Below, piece by piece: positions 15,401-23,612 of a DNA stretch of 64,000 bases. The position numbers were made by a program, and so were the translations under genes. The stretch is from Clostridium sp. Lineage in GTDB: Bacteria; Bacillota; Clostridia; Clostridiales; Clostridiaceae. Location: assembly GCA_029851835.1 (NCBI GenBank), contig JARKVD010000021.1, positions 52,218-116,217 on the forward strand, read 5' to 3'. Every line of letters begins with the position of its first letter. The stretch's first letter is position 1. Under the pieces are notes generated by a model. It had not been told where the DNA came from, did not search any database, and was given only the letters and a program-made list of their open reading frames with translations.

Positions 15401-16582
15401 ATGAAATATGAAATTATACATTTACCAAAAGACAAGTGGAAGGGAACTATAATTCCAATAAGGTATAAAACCGATAAATATTACGATGTTATAGTAAATA
15501 AAACCTGTAAAGGATTTTCCATTGAAATAGAAAAGAAAGATTTTGCGGAGTCAGTTACTCATACACCAGAAGAGTATGATTTTCCTGATAAGTTATATGA
15601 AGAGCATTGGGAGAATGCCTATGCTTGGGGCGTGGTAGTTAATGATGAATTAATTGCTGCAATTGAAACGGATCAAGAATTATGGTCTAATCGTTTAAAG
15701 ATTACAGAACTTTGGGTAGCAGAGCTTTATCAAAAGCAAGGAATTGGTCATGCTTTAATTGAAGTGGCTAAGGAACAAGCTCGAAGAGAACGTCGTCGAG
15801 CTATTATATTAGAAACACAATCCTGTAATGTTAATGCAATAGATTTTTATGAGCATGAAGGTTTTACCTTGATAGGCATGGATACTTGCTGTTACAAGAA
15901 CAATGACTTACAAAGGAAAGAAGTAAGATTAGAATTTGGATGGTTTCCAGAAGAAAAGAAACCATTAAATCATGAGGAAATAGAAATTAGAAGGGAAACA
16001 AAGGATGATTGGTACAAAGTAGAGTTAATGACACAGCATGCATTTTGGAATAAACATCATCTTGGATGTGATGAGCATTATCTTGTTCATAAATTACGTG
16101 AAAGTAAAGACTATCTGCCAGAGTTAAGTAGAATAGCAGTAAAGGATGGAGAGGTAATAGGCTGCATAATGTATTCTAAAGCACGAGTTGTTGATGAGTC
16201 AGCTATACATGAAATTATAACCTTTGGTCCTCTTTGTGTAGAGCCTAAATGGCAAGGATGTGGAGTTGGGGAGCTATTATTAAGGGAAACAATGACCTTA
16301 GCTGTAAATAAGGGGTATAAGGGTATTGTGATTTTTGGAGAATCAGATTATTATCCTCGAATAGGTTTTAAAACCTGCGACAAATTTAATATTACAACTG
16401 CTGATGGGAAAAATTTTGATGCATTTATGGGAATTGAATTAGCAGAGGGAAGTATGAAAGGAATAGAAGGAAAATTCTTCGCATCGGAAGTTTTTGAAAA
16501 TCTTCCAAAGGAAGAAGTGGAAGAATATAATAAAAAATTTCCCAAACTACAAAAATTGAGGTTTCCAGGACAGTGGGATTAA
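15401..16582 (+). CDS. Two-domain GNAT acetyltransferase (fusion)
   Basis: The protein is 393 aa from ATG 15401, with GTGAGGG as binding site. A GTG at 15386 is in frame but lies in that site. Domain 1 (about 60-185) has the loop QKQGIG and ILETQSCNVNAIDFYEHEGF, recalling streptothricin-type acetyltransferases. Domain 2 (about 195-393) has loop QGCGVG, GPLCVEPKWQ and the GESDYYPRIGF block of YhbS-like acetyltransferases. Each domain exists as a single protein elsewhere, so this is a fusion of two unlike GNATs. Substrates unknown. Confidence 0.87.
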   Translation: MKYEIIHLPKDKWKGTIIPIRYKTDKYYDVIVNKTCKGFSIEIEKKDFAESVTHTPEEYDFPDKLYEEHWENAYAWGVVVNDELIAAIETDQELWSNRLKITELWVAELYQKQGIGHALIEVAKEQARRERRRAIILETQSCNVNAIDFYEHEGFTLIGMDTCCYKNNDLQRKEVRLEFGWFPEEKKPLNHEEIEIRRETKDDWYKVELMTQHAFWNKHHLGCDEHYLVHKLRESKDYLPELSRIAVKDGEVIGCIMYSKARVVDESAIHEIITFGPLCVEPKWQGCGVGELLLRETMTLAVNKGYKGIVIFGESDYYPRIGFKTCDKFNITTADGKNFDAFMGIELAEGSMKGIEGKFFASEVFENLPKEEVEEYNKKFPKLQKLRFPGQWD

Positions 16583-16645
16583 TTAAATATTAAAATTTAT
16601 ATGGCTTATGAAGGAAAATAAAGAATTAGTTAGGATGTGATTTAA

Positions 16646-17413
16646 ATGGAACAAAAATATACAGAAGTAAATTCAAGTTTTATTGATAAATGGATAGAGG
16701 AAGGATGGGAATGGGGACAACCTATTAGCCATGAGATTTTTGAAAAAGCTAAAAACAATGATTGGTTTGTGCTATTAACACCTACAAAGCCAGTACCTAA
16801 GGATTGGTTTTGTGATATTAAGGGTGCAAAGGTTCTTGGACTTGCATCAGGAGGTGGGCAGCAGATGCCAATTTTCACAGCACTTGGAGCAAAGTGTACT
16901 GTGCTTGATTATTCAGAGTCACAGTTGAAAAGTGAAAGAATGGTGGCAGAAAGAGAGGGCTATGATATAGAAACTGTTAGAGCTGATATGACAAAGCCTC
17001 TACCTTTTGAGGATGAGTCTTTTGATTTAATCTTTCACCCAGTTTCAAACTGCTATGTGGAGGATGTACTTCCTATTTGGAAGGAGTGTTTTAGAGTGCT
17101 AAAAAAAGGTGGAATATTATTATCAGGCTTAGATAATGGATTCAACTATTTATTTGACGAGGATGAATCAAAAGTGGTGCAAAAGCTTCCATTTAATCCA
17201 TTAAAGGATAAAGAGATTTATGAAGCTTCAGTAAAGAATGATTGGGGAATTCAATTCTCACATACTATTGAGGAGCAGATTGGTGGACAGCTTAAAGCTG
17301 GTTTTATGTTAACAGATATATATCAGGACACTAATGGAGCTGGAAGACTTCATGAATTTAATGTACCAACTTTCTATGCAACTAGAGTAGTTAAACCGAG
17401 CAACAGCAAATAG
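16646..17413 (+). CDS. Class I SAM-dependent methyltransferase
   Basis: The protein has 255 aa. Motif I is VLGLASGGGQQMPIF (from about 58), then TVLDYSESQL, then the motif IV region FDLIFHPVSNCYVEDVLPIW and LKKGGILLSGLDNGF. Full-length and apparently intact. The conserved N-terminal WIEEGWEWGQPISHE segment is typical of a clostridial methyltransferase group of unknown substrate. It lies 15 bases upstream of the following GNAT, so the two are likely co-expressed. Confidence 0.88.
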   Translation: MEQKYTEVNSSFIDKWIEEGWEWGQPISHEIFEKAKNNDWFVLLTPTKPVPKDWFCDIKGAKVLGLASGGGQQMPIFTALGAKCTVLDYSESQLKSERMVAEREGYDIETVRADMTKPLPFEDESFDLIFHPVSNCYVEDVLPIWKECFRVLKKGGILLSGLDNGFNYLFDEDESKVVQKLPFNPLKDKEIYEASVKNDWGIQFSHTIEEQIGGQLKAGFMLTDIYQDTNGAGRLHEFNVPTFYATRVVKPSNSK

Positions 17414-17428
17414 CAAGGGGGATATGAA

Positions 17429-17944
17429 ATGACTTTAAAATTAGTATTTCCAAATGAGGAATATGAACAAGAATGGAAGAACATCATTCAGGAAATAGAA
17501 GAATCAGGTGAAAGGATAGTACCTTATGCTTTAAAGAGTGATGCAAAAAATTATGAACAATATCTTGAGAATGCACTAAGGTATTCAATAGGAGTTGAGA
17601 TACCTAAGGACAGGGTTCCATCCGAGATTTTTTTCCTAGTTAATGAGGAAAAGAAAATTCTAGGAGCTATTGATATTAGATATGCATTAAATGACTACCT
17701 ATTAAGATATGGCGGCAACATTGGGTATGGTATTCGTCCATCAGAGAGAAAAAAAGGTTATGCCACAGAGATGTTAAAGCTGGCACTGTATATTTGTAGA
17801 GAAAAAGGCTTGGAAAAGGTCCTTATAACTTGTGATAAGAAGAATTTAGGATCAGCTAAAACTATGATTAATAATGGTGCAGTTCTTGAAAATGAAGTGG
17901 AAAATGGTGAAGAGGTAACGCAACGTTATTGGATTGAGTTATAA
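17429..17944 (+). CDS. GNAT acetyltransferase (COG3981-like), tandem paralogue A
   Basis: The protein has 171 aa. The loop is RKKGYA in GIRPSERKKGYATEML, followed by ICREKGLEKVLITCDKKNLGS and a C-terminal QRYWIEL. It closely matches the protein at 18611 along its whole length, so the two arose by local duplication around the broken phosphotransferase gene. AAGGGGGATATGAA precedes the ATG. Substrate unknown. Confidence 0.88.
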   Translation: MTLKLVFPNEEYEQEWKNIIQEIEESGERIVPYALKSDAKNYEQYLENALRYSIGVEIPKDRVPSEIFFLVNEEKKILGAIDIRYALNDYLLRYGGNIGYGIRPSERKKGYATEMLKLALYICREKGLEKVLITCDKKNLGSAKTMINNGAVLENEVENGEEVTQRYWIEL

Positions 17945-18031
17945 GGGGATTGCAAACAATGAAAAGCTAGCTAACAGTAGTATTAATGAATAAAGTAGCG
18001 CAATGATAAGTATGAAAAGTAGGGTAAAGAT

Positions 18032-18594
18032 ATGAGTTATGAAATAGATTTAAATGAAGAACAAATAGGATATATTCTATCAAAGTATACTTCAATGGAA
18101 TATAAAATAGATAGAATTATAGACTCCTCTAAGGCTGACATAGATATAAGAAAAAACTATTGTTTAAGCTTTGAAGATGGAAGTGAATTTGTTTTAAAGA
18201 TAACTAATAATAGTTTTACTACACCAGAGAGGATTAAGGGCTGGAAAGATTTAAGTAAGCTTTATAAGGACAATGGAATATACTGTCCACAAATCAAAGA
18301 GACGGAGAGTGGACAGTGTTCTGTTCATACTGTTTTAGAATCAGGTAAAACATATACAGCTTATTTAGAAGAGAAAAAGAAATTTAAAACAGTATGGGAA
18401 TATATAAAAGAACATAGCAATGATGAGGAGAAGAAAAAAAGGCTTTTGTAACTTTGTACAACATAGTTGCACCCTTTAGATTTCCTAATATTTCATTGTT
18501 TATAAATACAATTGAAAAGGGAGAAACGGAATATATTGATTCTATGCTTAGATGGGTTTATAAAGAGCTTACTCGTAATGATTTGAGACTATAG
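18032..18594 (+). pseudogene. Aminoglycoside phosphotransferase-like gene with internal deletion
   Basis: The first 139 codons (from ATG 18032) encode the N-lobe of an APH/choline-kinase-like protein, with RKNYCLSFEDGSEFVLKITN and a hinge region, then stop at 18449-18451. In another frame, 18453-18594 reads YNIVAPFRFPNISLF and DSMLRWVYKEL, the expected C-terminal end. The catalytic loop (HxDxxxxN) and metal-binding DxD are missing. An internal deletion plus frameshift has destroyed the kinase. Confidence 0.75.
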
Positions 18595-18610
18595 GGATGT
18601 GGGGAAAAGT

Positions 18611-19129
18611 ATGAGATTAAAATTAGTATTTCCAACAGAGGAATTTGAAGAAGAGTGGAGGTCTATTATACAAGAGTTTGGAGCAGCACATGAGAAGGTA
18701 AAGCCCTTTGCACTCAAGGGGCCTATTGATGATTATGGAAAATATCTTGAGAATGCATGCAGATATTCAAAAGGTGTGGATATACCGGAAGGAAGAGTGC
18801 CAGCAGAGATATTTTTCTTAGTTGATGAAGGCCATAAGAGAATTTTAGGTGCTATTGATATTAGATATGGATTAAATGATTATTTGTTTACAATAGGAGG
18901 AAATATAGGCTATAGCATACGCCCTTCAGAGAGAAAAAAGGGGTATGCCACAGAAATGCTAAGACTTGGCTTAGAAATTTGTAGAGAAAAAGGTATGCAG
19001 AAGATTCTTATAACTTGTAATAAAAGTAATATAGCTTCATCAAAGGTTATTATAAAAAATGGTGGAGCTTTTGAAAATGAAATTCCTGATGGTGATGAAA
19101 TAGTTCAGAGATATTGGGTTGAGGTATAA
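18611..19129 (+). CDS. GNAT acetyltransferase (COG3981-like), tandem paralogue B
   Basis: The protein is 172 aa from ATG 18611 (MRLKLVFPTEEF), which aligns with the start of paralogue A. An upstream in-frame GTG at 18599 is part of the GGGATGTGGGG binding region. The loop is RKKGYA, and the end is VQRYWVEV. It is intact, as is the copy at 17429. Two working copies flank a dead gene. Confidence 0.87.
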   Translation: MRLKLVFPTEEFEEEWRSIIQEFGAAHEKVKPFALKGPIDDYGKYLENACRYSKGVDIPEGRVPAEIFFLVDEGHKRILGAIDIRYGLNDYLFTIGGNIGYSIRPSERKKGYATEMLRLGLEICREKGMQKILITCNKSNIASSKVIIKNGGAFENEIPDGDEIVQRYWVEV

Positions 19130-19150
19130 GGTTAAAATGGAGGAATGTAA

Positions 19151-19480
19151 GTGAATAAAGTATACTTTGTAAGACATGCTAAACCAGATTTTTCTGTTCA
19201 TGATGATTTAACAAGACCTCTTACAGATGAGGGAAGGAAGAGCAGTGAACAGCTTATTAACTTTTTTAAAGATAAAAACATAACAAAAATATATTCAAGT
19301 CCATATAAAAGGTCTATAGATACTGTAAGAGGAATTGCATTAAGTACCATAATCAATTATTTTATTAAAGAGTTTGATTATATTGCTTTTGAAAGAATAA
19401 AAGATATAATGCCTTGGGTAGTTTGTATTGAGTTTGAAGGAGATACCTTAGTAAAGATAGAGGAGTATGGTAGCTTTTAG
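19151..19480 (+). pseudogene. Histidine phosphatase (phosphoglycerate mutase-like) with in-frame internal deletion
   Basis: GTG start after GGAGGAATGTAA. The N-terminus has the RHG-type motif as YFVRHAKPDF and SSPYKRSIDTV. The frame then jumps directly to RGIALSTIINYF, which in intact relatives follows the second catalytic His (H-G-T-A-L-S). About 70-80 residues, including that His, are missing. The product of 109 aa is shorter than the usual 170-190 aa and is very unlikely to be a phosphatase. A remnant frame continues after the stop. Confidence 0.7.
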
Positions 19481-19612
19481 AGTGGATATCAGGGCAGAGT
19501 ATGGAGAGTGACTTGTGAATTAGCAAAGGAATTGGAGGGAGAAAAAGTATATATTAATATAAGCATGAAGGGGAAAAGGTTAGGAGATATATATGTATTT
19601 AAAGCAAAATAA
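19481..19612 (+). other. Open stretch after the phosphatase remnant, possibly another gene fragment
   Basis: In the same frame, directly after the TAG at 19478, 43 codons stay open and read GYQGRVWRVTCELAKELEG and KVYINISMKGKRLG. They have ordinary coding composition but no start of their own, and overlap the next GNAT start. I do not recognise the family. Confidence 0.3.
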
Positions 19613-20114
19613 TTTGGTGATAAGAGCTGCTATTAGGGAGGATGCAGAGTGTCTTTGTAACTGGTGGAGTGATGGAGCTGTAATGGAACATGCGGGTTTT
19701 CCTAATGGGTTAAAAACAGATATTGATAAATTAAGAGAAAGTCTAGATAAACAAAAGGACAGTGTATCTTTAAAAAGGCTAATAATCGAAATTGATTTGA
19801 AACCGGTTGGAGAAATGTGTTTCAGAATTGATAACAATATTGCAGAAATAGGTATTAAAATATGTGACGTTAGCTATCAAGAAAAGGGTTTTGGTACTAA
19901 AGTTCTAAATATGTTAATAACTTACTTGTTTAAAGAAAAGTCTGTGGAAAAAATTGTACTTGATACAAATCTTAGGAATACTAGAGCACAGCATGTATAT
20001 GAAAAAATTGGTTTTAAAAAAGTGTGTGTAAGAGAAAACTCATGGGAAGATCAGCTTGGAGAGTTACAATCTTCAGTGGATTATGAACTTATTAGGGAGG
20101 AGTTCTTACTATAG
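19593..20114 (+). CDS. GNAT acetyltransferase (RimJ/RimL or AAC(6')-like)
   Basis: The protein has 173 aa. It opens NLVIRAAIREDAECLCNWW, like ribosomal-protein and aminoglycoside 6' acetyltransferases. The loop is QEKGFG, followed by KIVLDTNLRNTRAQHVYEKI, a strong motif B. AAGGGGAAAAGGTTAGGAG precedes the ATG. The substrate is uncertain: aminoglycosides and protein N-termini are both possible. Confidence 0.84.
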   Translation: MYLKQNNLVIRAAIREDAECLCNWWSDGAVMEHAGFPNGLKTDIDKLRESLDKQKDSVSLKRLIIEIDLKPVGEMCFRIDNNIAEIGIKICDVSYQEKGFGTKVLNMLITYLFKEKSVEKIVLDTNLRNTRAQHVYEKIGFKKVCVRENSWEDQLGELQSSVDYELIREEFLL

Positions 20115-20139
20115 AGTATTTAATGAAGGAGAGAAACAA

Positions 20140-20592
20140 ATGAACATAGTATCAGTAAGAAAACAGCCTGAATATGCAAGGGCTGCAATAAAGTATTTTC
20201 AAGATAAATGGGCAAGTGAAGAGAGTATGATGGTGTATGAGGACTGTATAATGAACTGCATAACATCAGAATCACCACTGCCTCAGTGGTATCTTTTATA
20301 TGAAAATGATGAAATCATAGGATGTGCAGGATTAATTACTAATGATTTTATTAGCAGAATGGATTTATATCCTTGGATTTGTGCTTTATATATTGAAGAG
20401 AAGCATCGTGGAAATTCATATGGAAATTTGTTGTTAGAACAGGCAAAGCAGGATGCAAAAAAAGGCGGATTTAAAAGTGTTTATCTATGTACAGATCATG
20501 AAGGATATTATGAGCACTATGGGTTTAAATATTTAGCTCAAGGATACCATCCATGGGGTGAAGAATCTAGGATTTATGAAACTACATTATAA
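20140..20592 (+). CDS. GNAT acetyltransferase
   Basis: The protein is 150 aa from ATG 20140, which AAGGAGAG precedes. An upstream in-frame ATG would overlap the previous gene by 59 bases with no conserved residues. The loop is RGNSYG, a slight departure from R-x-x-G-x-G. DLYPWICALYIEEKHRG and YLCTDHEGYYEHYGF mark it as a paralogue of the GNAT at 11699. Substrate unknown. Confidence 0.85.
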   Translation: MNIVSVRKQPEYARAAIKYFQDKWASEESMMVYEDCIMNCITSESPLPQWYLLYENDEIIGCAGLITNDFISRMDLYPWICALYIEEKHRGNSYGNLLLEQAKQDAKKGGFKSVYLCTDHEGYYEHYGFKYLAQGYHPWGEESRIYETTL

Positions 20593-20619
20593 ATAAAAGG
20601 ATAATAAGTGTGAGTGAGT

Positions 20620-21135
20620 ATGGAGATAAGGGATTTGAAAACTAAGAGATTAATAATAAAAAGAACTAAAAAAGAAGATGCGGATTTTTGTTTAGATATA
20701 TGGCTTGATGATGAAATGGGAAAATATTTATCTGACCCACCTAGAGAAAAAGCAGGAGAAGGTTATTTGAAGTGGAAAGAAACTGTAGAGGAGTATAATG
20801 GGTGCTATTATTTTATTGCAGTTTCAAGGGATACAGGAGAGCGTATTGGGACATGTAGTGCGGTACCAAGTGATGATGAAACACATTGGGATTTAGGCTA
20901 TGCTATCCATAAAAAATATTGGCGTCAGGGGTATGCTACAGAGATGATAAAGGCATTAATTGATTTTGCCTATGCTAAGGGTGGCAGGAAAATTACTGCA
21001 GATGTAGCGCAGGAAAATCCAGGTTCTAATGCGGTATTAAGAAAACTTGGTTTCTATGTTGAAAAGGAAGGAACCTTTAAAAAGAGTGGAACAGATATTG
21101 TATATGATGAGTATACCTATAGACTCGATTTATAG
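20620..21135 (+). CDS. GNAT acetyltransferase, RimJ/RimL family
   Basis: The protein is 171 aa from ATG 20620; a GTG at 20614 is in frame. It has TKRLIIKRTKKEDADFCLDI, then WDLGYAIHKKYWRQGYATEM (loop WRQGYA) and ADVAQENPGSNAVLRKLGF. These are standard for RimJ/RimL-type N-acetyltransferases, which act on protein N-termini or small amines. It sits 27 bases after the previous gene. Confidence 0.88.
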   Translation: MEIRDLKTKRLIIKRTKKEDADFCLDIWLDDEMGKYLSDPPREKAGEGYLKWKETVEEYNGCYYFIAVSRDTGERIGTCSAVPSDDETHWDLGYAIHKKYWRQGYATEMIKALIDFAYAKGGRKITADVAQENPGSNAVLRKLGFYVEKEGTFKKSGTDIVYDEYTYRLDL

Positions 21136-21165
21136 AATTAAGGAATATCTAGGGGTGAAATTACA

Positions 21166-21684
21166 ATGCTGGTAAAAGTTAATGAACTAAGTGAGAAAGA
21201 GCAAAGACTTTTGATGGATTTATATGAAGACGGTAATATTAAAAATGCTTCATATTTTTATCCTGATATTGAAGATATAGAGGTTGGAAAGAAAAAGGTA
21301 GAGGAAAACTTTATAGCTTATATAAAAAATGAGTTCTTTATAAATGAAGATAATATATATTATGTTTGGGAAGAAAATCGCATATGGATAAGTGCTATGA
21401 GAGTTTATAAAATTAATAATAATTTATATTATATAGAAGCACTAGCAACGCATCCTAAATATAGAAAACAGGGTTTTGCAGGGAAACTGATGAATAGTGT
21501 AATAAAGGAACTAAAGTCATATGGAGAGTTTGAAATGAAAAGCATGACTTCAAAGGAAAATATTGCTTCACAGAGAATACATGAAAAGTGTGGATTTAAT
21601 AAAAAATATGGAAGGGCATTTTGCTATACAACTAATGAGTGGGTTGAAGATATTGTAGATTTATCTTATAGCAGTGTGGTATAA
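21166..21684 (+). CDS. GNAT acetyltransferase
   Basis: The protein has 172 aa. The GNAT core lies at about 70-160, with YYIEALATHPKYRKQGFAGKL (loop RKQGFA) and SKENIASQRIHEKCGF. The N-terminal 65 residues are Asp/Glu/Lys-rich and unlike the neighbours. It looks full-length. A short GGGGTGAAATTAC region precedes the ATG. Substrate unknown. Confidence 0.85.
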   Translation: MLVKVNELSEKEQRLLMDLYEDGNIKNASYFYPDIEDIEVGKKKVEENFIAYIKNEFFINEDNIYYVWEENRIWISAMRVYKINNNLYYIEALATHPKYRKQGFAGKLMNSVIKELKSYGEFEMKSMTSKENIASQRIHEKCGFNKKYGRAFCYTTNEWVEDIVDLSYSSVV

Positions 21685-21721
21685 AAAGGGGCATGATTAG
21701 AATTGAGGTGATGATAATATT

Positions 21722-22177
21722 ATGAATATCAATTTTAAAGATATAAATAATGAAAACATAGAAAAAGTTAAGGATTTAAAGATAAAAAAGAATCAAGAAG
21801 GATTTATTGAAACTGTAGATGAGTGCTTAAAGGAGGCAAGCTTATATAAAGAGTGGCATCCAGTAGCTATATATAATTATGATGAAGTTATTGGATTTGC
21901 CATGTATGGTTCATTTGGACCCAATAAACATACATGGATTGATAGGATACTTATAGATGATAAACAGCAAAATAAAGGATTTGGTAAAGCTGCAATGAAG
22001 CTGCTCATTGATATAGTTTCACAAACATATGGGGTAGACACTATATACCTAAGTATAGTGGAAGAAAATGAAGTGGCATATAAATTATATACAAGTATTG
22101 GATTTCAATATATGAATGAAAAAGACCCTAGTAATGGTGAGTTAATGTTTAAGTATGAGTTAAAAGAAGTACTTTAG
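21722..22177 (+). CDS. GNAT acetyltransferase, BltD-like spermine/spermidine acetyltransferase
   Basis: The protein has 151 aa and follows Bacillus BltD closely in layout. Shared blocks include NQEGFIETVDECLKEA, HPVAIYNYDEVIGFAMYGSF, WIDRILIDDKQQNKGFG (loop QNKGFG), IYLSIVEENEVAYKLY and a final NGELMFKYEL. Acetylation of spermidine or spermine is the best inference. AGGTGATGATAATATT precedes the ATG. Confidence 0.85.
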   Translation: MNINFKDINNENIEKVKDLKIKKNQEGFIETVDECLKEASLYKEWHPVAIYNYDEVIGFAMYGSFGPNKHTWIDRILIDDKQQNKGFGKAAMKLLIDIVSQTYGVDTIYLSIVEENEVAYKLYTSIGFQYMNEKDPSNGELMFKYELKEVL

Positions 22178-22261
22178 AAATTGCTATAACTATTATTATA
22201 GGAATAGGCTGGATAATTTCTTATGGATTTACTATTTAGCTATTGAAGAGGTGTAATATTT

Positions 22262-22269
22262 AAGGAGGT
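22262..22269 (+). promoter_or_regulatory. Shine-Dalgarno sequence fixing the start of the UGA-containing gene
   Basis: AAGGAGGT stands 8 bases before ATG 22278, ten codons upstream of the in-frame TGA. The downstream alternative start (TTG 22353) has no such site. This is the main evidence that translation enters upstream of the TGA. Confidence 0.85.
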
Positions 22270-22277
22270 CACATATT

Positions 22278-22778
22278 ATGCAAGATCAAAAATTAAAAGG
22301 ATCATGCTGAGAAGGTAAAGAAAAATTTACTGGTGTAGTAGAGAAAAACGGCTTGTGTCCTAAGTGTAAGATCAAAGGTATAGAAGTAAAAAATATTACA
22401 GTTAAAAATTTAGTTGATGATAAATTTTCAAATGAAGTAAAAGGTCATACATATTTTATCTGTATGAATGAAGATTGCAATACTGTATATTTTAGTTCAG
22501 ATTTGAAGGTATCATACAGCAAGCAGCAGATAAAAGTTCCTATATGGTTCAAAAAGGACGCAAATCCTAAATATATATGTTATTGTAACCAAGTTACAGA
22601 GAAACAAATTATAAGTGCTGTTCTTAATGATGGAGCGAAAGATATGAAGGATATTATTAGACTTACAGGAGCAATGAAGAATGGAAAGTGTGAAGTAAAT
22701 AATCCTTTAGGGAAATGTTGTGGTCCAATTATTCAGGCAACTATTAATAAAGCATTGAAATTAAGAGATAGTTTATGA
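22278..22778 (+). CDS. Probable selenoprotein: CopZ-like 2Fe-2S protein with in-frame UGA (Sec11)
   Basis: From ATG 22278 the frame reads MQDQKLKGSC, then TGA (22308-22310), then EGKEKFTGVVEKNGLCPKC and on to 22778. Reading TGA as selenocysteine gives 166 aa with a Cys10-Sec11 pair. Later Cys pairs are C27/C30, C62/C67, C101/C103, and C138 with C147/C148. The last group matches a BFD-like 2Fe-2S domain, as in the N-terminal part of Archaeoglobus CopZ. I recall a clostridial 2Fe-2S family in which some members carry Sec near the N-terminus. A bSECIS-like hairpin lies at 22326-22342. The alternative is a nonsense mutation of a Cys codon. No selABCD genes are in the window. Confidence 0.72.
22326..22342 (+). 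promoter_or_regulatory. Candidate bacterial SECIS hairpin
   Basis: UUUACU pairs with AGUAGA (one G-U pair) around the loop GGUGU. The loop begins 21 bases after the UGA and has G at its first two positions. As I recall the bacterial SECIS rules, the loop should lie roughly 16-37 bases after UGA with G in the first two positions. Confidence 0.5.
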
Positions 22779-22837
22779 GGCTCCCATAAACCGTGAAAAA
22801 GGACTCCGCAGGTCGAATTATTTGGAAAAAGAGGTAA

Positions 22838-23599
22838 ATGATTATGTATACAAAACAAGAAATTTTAGAGATTGCAAAAAAACAGCTATCTTTGGATTTT
22901 AGCTGTAATATAGATGATCTTAATAAGAATACTAATACAATTGTAGAGAATATACTTAAGAATGGAAGAAGGATTTATGGTAGTGATGGCTGTGCTTTAA
23001 AAATATTATGCTTTGGAAGTAGGGCAGTAGTTTCTACAATACCAGAACTTATGCCTTGGTTTCAGGAAAGATTAGAGAGTTTCGATGCAAACTGGTTATT
23101 TCAGTATTATATACTGAAGAATATAGATAAAAAACTTATGGAATTTGGTCATGAGATAGCGGATATTCATCATTATTATTTGCCTAAGTCAGAAATAAAT
23201 GAGGTACAGCCTATCAGCTCAGTAAGATGGTATGAGCAGGAAGAGATTTTACAATTTCAAGGTGATGACAGGTTTGATGAAGCCTTTGCCTTTGATAAAA
23301 GTCACCCTGATATGCTGGCTGTAGCAGCTTTAGAGGGAGATGAAATCGTTGGTATGGCAGGAGCTAGCAGTGATGGAGAGGTAATGTGGCAGATTGGAAT
23401 TAATGTGGTAGAGGAATATCGAGGAAGAGGAATTGGAACAAATTTAGTAAGTTTATTAAAAAATGAATTATTAAGACGTTGAAAGATACCTTTTTATAGC
23501 ACAATAGAATCTAACATACATTCACAAAATATTGCAATAAAAGCTGGGTTTTATCCAGTTTGGGCGGAGTTGTATTCAAGGAAATTAAAGATGGAGTAA
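22838..23599 (+). pseudogene. GNAT acetyltransferase interrupted by in-frame TGA
   Basis: The first 214 codons end at TGA 23480-23482, after the acetyl-CoA loop (YRGRGIG) and LVSLLKNELLRR. The same frame continues KIPFYSTIESNIHSQNIAIK, AGFYPVWAELYSRK and a stop at 23597, which is exactly the missing GNAT C-terminus. A single-base change, for example GGA to TGA, explains it. No SECIS-like hairpin follows, so selenocysteine is unlikely. The truncated product lacks the last strand and helix. Confidence 0.72.
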
Positions 23600-23612
23600 A
23601 GGCGGGATATAG

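Noticed and set aside
22353..22355. TTG at 22353 as start of the 2Fe-2S protein
   Set aside because: It has no Shine-Dalgarno sequence, and conserved-looking coding sequence with a perfect site continues upstream through the TGA.
23480..23482. Second in-frame TGA read as selenocysteine
   Set aside because: It is not next to a Cys, the fold does not use a redox residue there, homologous GNATs are expected to have a small residue such as Gly, and no SECIS-like hairpin follows. A nonsense mutation is simpler.
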